Assembly (NCBI GenBank): GCA_964345225.1
Contig: CAYFQB010000071.1
Coordinates: 1 to 64,000, forward strand
Length of the DNA: 64,000 nt
DNA from: CAYFQB01 sp964345225
GTDB lineage: Bacteria > Nitrospirota > Thermodesulfovibrionia > Thermodesulfovibrionales > UBA6898
Reading direction: 5' to 3'
A program made the position numbers and the translations under genes. Below the pieces are notes generated by a model. That model made no database searches. It was not told the DNA's origin and was given only the letters and a program-made list of their open reading frames with translations. Below, one piece after another: positions 61,484 through 64,000 of this stretch. Positions within the stretch are counted from its first letter, which is position 1. Each line of letters starts with the position of its first letter.

Positions 61484-63218
61484 GATCTCCTCCATTGTTT
61501 ATATCATCTGATTTTTCCTTAGGGGTAACATTCACAATCTTTCCTTCAAACAGTTTCATAGCCTCTTTAATTATCGGCTCGTTCATTATCTTTTCTTTGA
61601 TTCCCTTTTTGCGCCTGTTTCTTTTACTCAGGGTATCTATCTTTATTTTGATCTTACTGCCAGCCTCCTCTGATAATATCTTTTCTATTGATCTCAGATT
61701 TCTTTTTATAGAATCTTCGAACACCGCGTGCCCACCATTAAGGGTAAGAAAAAGTTCATTCATTCTCAATTCAAAATCAGCCTGAGAGATTTTTGATGCG
61801 AGCGGTGCATCTATTCTCTCCAGGGTTTTCTTCCAGGCGTATGATATATCTCTATCTTCATCTTGAACTACTGCCTGCTCATCAGTAGCCTGCCCATTCG
61901 GGATTTGTTCATTGAGGGGCTCATCGTCCATATTCTTAATGCCCGGTTCATCATATTGCGTTTCCAATTTTCTATCCTCAAGAGGCTTTACTTCTTCTGC
62001 ACTCATTCCCTGCGGTAAATTAATAGATTGCTCAGCAGCTCTTTTTACCTCCAAAGGTCTATCAGGCATTTGTTCCGCAAGCCATTTGCCATACCTGTTT
62101 ATATTTTCAAAAACCTCTTTTAGAGGCTTCATTGTGCTTATAAAGCTTGATTTTATAAGAGACATCTCAAGTGCCAGTCTGGGTGATGAAGAGTTTCTTA
62201 CATCGTTTTCAGCATCTATAAGCTCAGAAAGAATCAGTGTAAGCTGGTCTTGGGATGAAGCTGATATTATATCCCTTACTACAGACATTTCCTCTTTGCT
62301 TAAATCAATAACATCCTCTGGATTTTTCATTACACTCGCCACAAGAAGATCTCTGAAGAACTGGACAAGTTCTTTAGTGAAAGATTTAATATCAGCACCT
62401 TGTTCAGAAAGGGAGTTTATGATCTCGAGAATTTCTGCCCTGTTTCCTCTGATTATAGCTTCCGAAATCTTTGAAAGCTTATCGAGGTCGGCCATCCCGA
62501 GCAGGCTTTTGATATCATCCTCTGTTATTTCAGAAGAAAATGCAGAAAGCTGATCTAATATTGTAAGGCCATCCCGCATGCTCCCGTCAGCAGCCCTTGC
62601 GATAAGACTTATAGCCCGGGAAGAGACATTTATGCCTTCTGATTCGGATATCTCTTTAACTCTGGCCCTTATATCTCTGCCTGATATTCTTCTGAAAGGC
62701 ATTTGCTGACAGCGCGAAAGTATCGTTGCAGGTATCTTCTTTATTGCAGTTGTAGCGAGGACAAAGATAACATGGGAAGGGGGCTCTTCAAGAGTTTTCA
62801 AGAGTGCGTTGAAAGCCGAGCCAGAAAGCATATGCACTTCATCGATAATATAAAATTTATACTTTGAACTGGATGGAGCGTATTTAACCCTTTCCCTAAG
62901 GTCTCTAATATCATCAACGCTGTTATTGGAAGCGCCGTCTATTTCTATGACATCCACTGACGAGCCTTCGGTTATAGCGGTGCATGAACCGCATATACCG
63001 CACGGGGATGGGGTCGGACTGTCTCCACAATTCATAGCTTTTGCAAGTATACGTGCAGTAGAAGTCTTCCCTACACCTCTTGGTCCTGAAAAGATATAGG
63101 CATGCGCAATCCTGCCCTGAGAAATGGCATTTTTTAGAATGCGTGCAATAGGCTCCTGTCCTATAAGCTCGTCAAATCCTCTCGGTCTCCATTTTCTTGC
63201 TAATACAAGGTAGCTCAT
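61476..63218 (-). CDS. dnaX: DNA polymerase III subunit gamma/tau
   Basis: Clamp-loader ATPase of 580 aa. Walker A GPRGVGKTS near 45, a four-Cys zinc site (CGDSPTPSPCGICGSC), Walker B DEVHML, and the sensor ATTAIKKIPATILSRC are intact. The tau-specific C-terminal part (about 370-580) is acidic and divergent. The frameshift site A AAA AAG is not seen, so a separate gamma form is not predicted. It lies just downstream of ffs. Confidence 0.96.
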   Translation of the reverse strand: MSYLVLARKWRPRGFDELIGQEPIARILKNAISQGRIAHAYIFSGPRGVGKTSTARILAKAMNCGDSPTPSPCGICGSCTAITEGSSVDVIEIDGASNNSVDDIRDLRERVKYAPSSSKYKFYIIDEVHMLSGSAFNALLKTLEEPPSHVIFVLATTAIKKIPATILSRCQQMPFRRISGRDIRARVKEISESEGINVSSRAISLIARAADGSMRDGLTILDQLSAFSSEITEDDIKSLLGMADLDKLSKISEAIIRGNRAEILEIINSLSEQGADIKSFTKELVQFFRDLLVASVMKNPEDVIDLSKEEMSVVRDIISASSQDQLTLILSELIDAENDVRNSSSPRLALEMSLIKSSFISTMKPLKEVFENINRYGKWLAEQMPDRPLEVKRAAEQSINLPQGMSAEEVKPLEDRKLETQYDEPGIKNMDDEPLNEQIPNGQATDEQAVVQDEDRDISYAWKKTLERIDAPLASKISQADFELRMNELFLTLNGGHAVFEDSIKRNLRSIEKILSEEAGSKIKIKIDTLSKRNRRKKGIKEKIMNEPIIKEAMKLFEGKIVNVTPKEKSDDINNGGDHV

Positions 63219-63312
63219 AATCTTTTACCATAAACAAACAAAGAGTGATGAGTTAATGTATTTAAAAATTTTTACTTGATACCCGTTTCTAATAATTTAT
63301 TACCGTCTTTAT

Positions 63313-63423
63313 GCAGCCCGGGGAAGACTTGCTGCGGCACACAGGAATAATGTTTATCGCTGCTTCCTTCCAGACCTGACGAGATTCACACCTTCTTGTT
63401 GCGCAGGGCCATCCCCAGACTGC
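63313..63423 (-). ncRNA. ffs: Bacterial SRP RNA (4.5S)
   Basis: Minus-strand RNA with the invariant SRP loop, GTCAGGTCTGGAAGGAAGCAGC-like (63355-63377). The ends pair as GCAG-TCTGGGGA with TCCCCGGG-CTGC and CTGCGCA with TGTGCCGCAG, giving one long hairpin of about 110 nt. Its place just before dnaX is the common bacterial arrangement. The ends are estimated from pairing. Confidence 0.93.
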
Positions 63424-63433
63424 ATAAAACCAG

Positions 63434-63576
63434 TAAACCCCGTTAGAAAACGTCGCATGTCGGTGGCTTTAGACCATCGACTGTAACCATTCTGCCGTCC
63501 CGCTTCGCCGAATCGAGGCGAGCAGGTATATTTTTTTACCACCGATTTCATCGAAGGTTTTCATTTACGGGGTAAA
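63434..63576. repeat. Foldback element TAAACCCCGTTAGAAAAC...GTTTTCATTTACGGGGTAAA
   Basis: Terminal arms TAAACCCCGTTAGAAAAC and GTTTTCATTTACGGGGTAAA, with an inner pair (GTCGGTGGC / ACCACCGAT) and a central GCTTCGCC...GGCGAGC hairpin. It is the clearest member of the CCCCGTTAGAAA family in the window. The gap 63577-63814 shows no gene. Confidence 0.7.
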
Positions 63577-63814
63577 TAATATACACGTTATTGTATAAAT
63601 TTAAGTGCAGAACACTGTTTAAATTAACTTTAGTATCATATATTTTAGCATATCTCTCTGTGATTTTGGCATTGGTATTTCCGAGTTTAATTTTTCTATT
63701 AAAGAAAGAAAATTTAAAATTTTCTATATTATTTAACGATAATAAAGGTTAGTTACGATTAGGAAAATTCGCAGTGGTTTATCCCGTAGAAGAGTATCAT
63801 CATTTCAACGGGGG

Positions 63815-64000
63815 TTACCTCTCCCTGGCTCTGAGCTTTGCATTAATAAAATCTTTATGTTCAAGCCATAACAAGTCAGTTAGCCTACGTGCAAAATGTT
63901 CCTCATACTTGTCAACCTGTCCGTCAGCATAAATAATGCGCCAGACAGCCTCTATGATTGCAAGTTTCTCATTCCGGCTCATCTGTTTGTTAACCTGGCG
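63815..64000 (-). CDS. TerB-like protein, C-terminal part (cut by window edge)
   Basis: The last 61 codons of a minus-strand gene whose start lies beyond 64000. The segment reads LAIIEAVWRIIYADGQVDKY then RRLTDLLWLEHKDFINAK and ends before TAA at 63815. The YADGxVDxxE helix-loop-helix and the RLxDLL...DF..AK end are the pattern of TerB/DUF1791-type tellurite-resistance-like proteins. The role is not known. Confidence 0.75.
   Translation of the reverse strand, partial: RQVNKQMSRNEKLAIIEAVWRIIYADGQVDKYEEHFARRLTDLLWLEHKDFINAKLRARER

Noticed and set aside
61476..63218. Programmed frameshift in dnaX to make gamma
   Set aside because: A CAAAAAGG stretch exists but lacks the first A of A AAA AAG, and no Shine-Dalgarno plus hairpin context is clear.
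63354..63551. 65-aa frame over the SRP RNA
   Set aside because: It lies across ffs and a repeat, with no ribosome site or protein-like composition.
1..64000. CRISPR array or prophage
   Set aside because: I saw no regularly spaced direct repeats with unique spacers and no phage structural or integrase genes.

Overview
The window is about 64 kb of a low-GC (roughly 40% by eye) Gram-negative bacterial chromosome. Type IVa pilus assembly genes, a C-terminal-Phe outer-membrane porin, a secretin with a lipobox, selenocysteine tRNA, a PPi-type phosphofructokinase, a PyrR-regulated pyrimidine operon and siroheme-related genes together suggest an anaerobe near Nitrospirota/Thermodesulfovibrionia or the former Deltaproteobacteria. 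That placement is inference; there is no rRNA here to settle it. Nearly all genes are housekeeping genes and most lie on the minus strand.

Layout: porin, aroB-aroK and aroC (shikimate pathway), then pilMNOPQ (1-9.6 kb). Next come infB-rbfA-nrnA-truB (translation and RNA turnover), divergent rpmB-dciA, tig-clpP-clpX, then polA and a Lys-rich DUF4912 protein (9.6-23 kb). From 23 to 32 kb are a phospholipase-C-like protein, an unlisted 59-aa protein, a TIGR02757 protein, RNase R, an MscS channel, PPi-PFK and a divergent PGK. The PyrR-attenuated operon pyrR-pyrB-pyrC-carA-(membrane protein)-carB follows (31.8-40.3 kb), then trxB and bioA. An envelope lipid/glycosyl cluster (PAP2-ArnT fusion, GT2, UPF0104, PlsC) occupies 43-49 kb, followed by a CobA-HemD fusion and an ATP-grasp protein. 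tRNA-Sec with a scrambled partial copy, DUF72, a PilZ response regulator, leuB-asd and mtaD run to 57 kb. The right end holds a YHS-domain gene with an in-frame UGA, a siroheme-type protein, recR-ybaB-dnaX-ffs, and the 3' end of a TerB-like gene at the edge.

Two observations stand out. First, the YHS gene (57902-58369, minus) has UGA exactly where the family has its invariant Cys. The frame continues with 57 family-like residues, and a SECIS-like hairpin starts 12 nt after the UGA. With selC 6.5 kb away, this is a strong selenoprotein candidate. Second, dispersed palindromic and low-complexity repeats typical of the intergenic regions also sit inside conserved enzyme genes without breaking the frame. 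One nested-palindrome element occurs in carA, bioA and cobA-hemD, in both orientations. Other repeat types are found in carB (twice), pyrC, the DUF4912 gene and the 3' end of nrnA.

Regulation readable from sequence includes the PyrR attenuator with its promoter, a consensus promoter before the PilZ regulator, and several genes (pilM, aroC, polA and the 57292 gene) whose -10 box lies 5-7 nt before the ATG with no Shine-Dalgarno, suggesting leaderless mRNAs. A folded 71-nt GC-rich element between clpP and clpX is unexplained.
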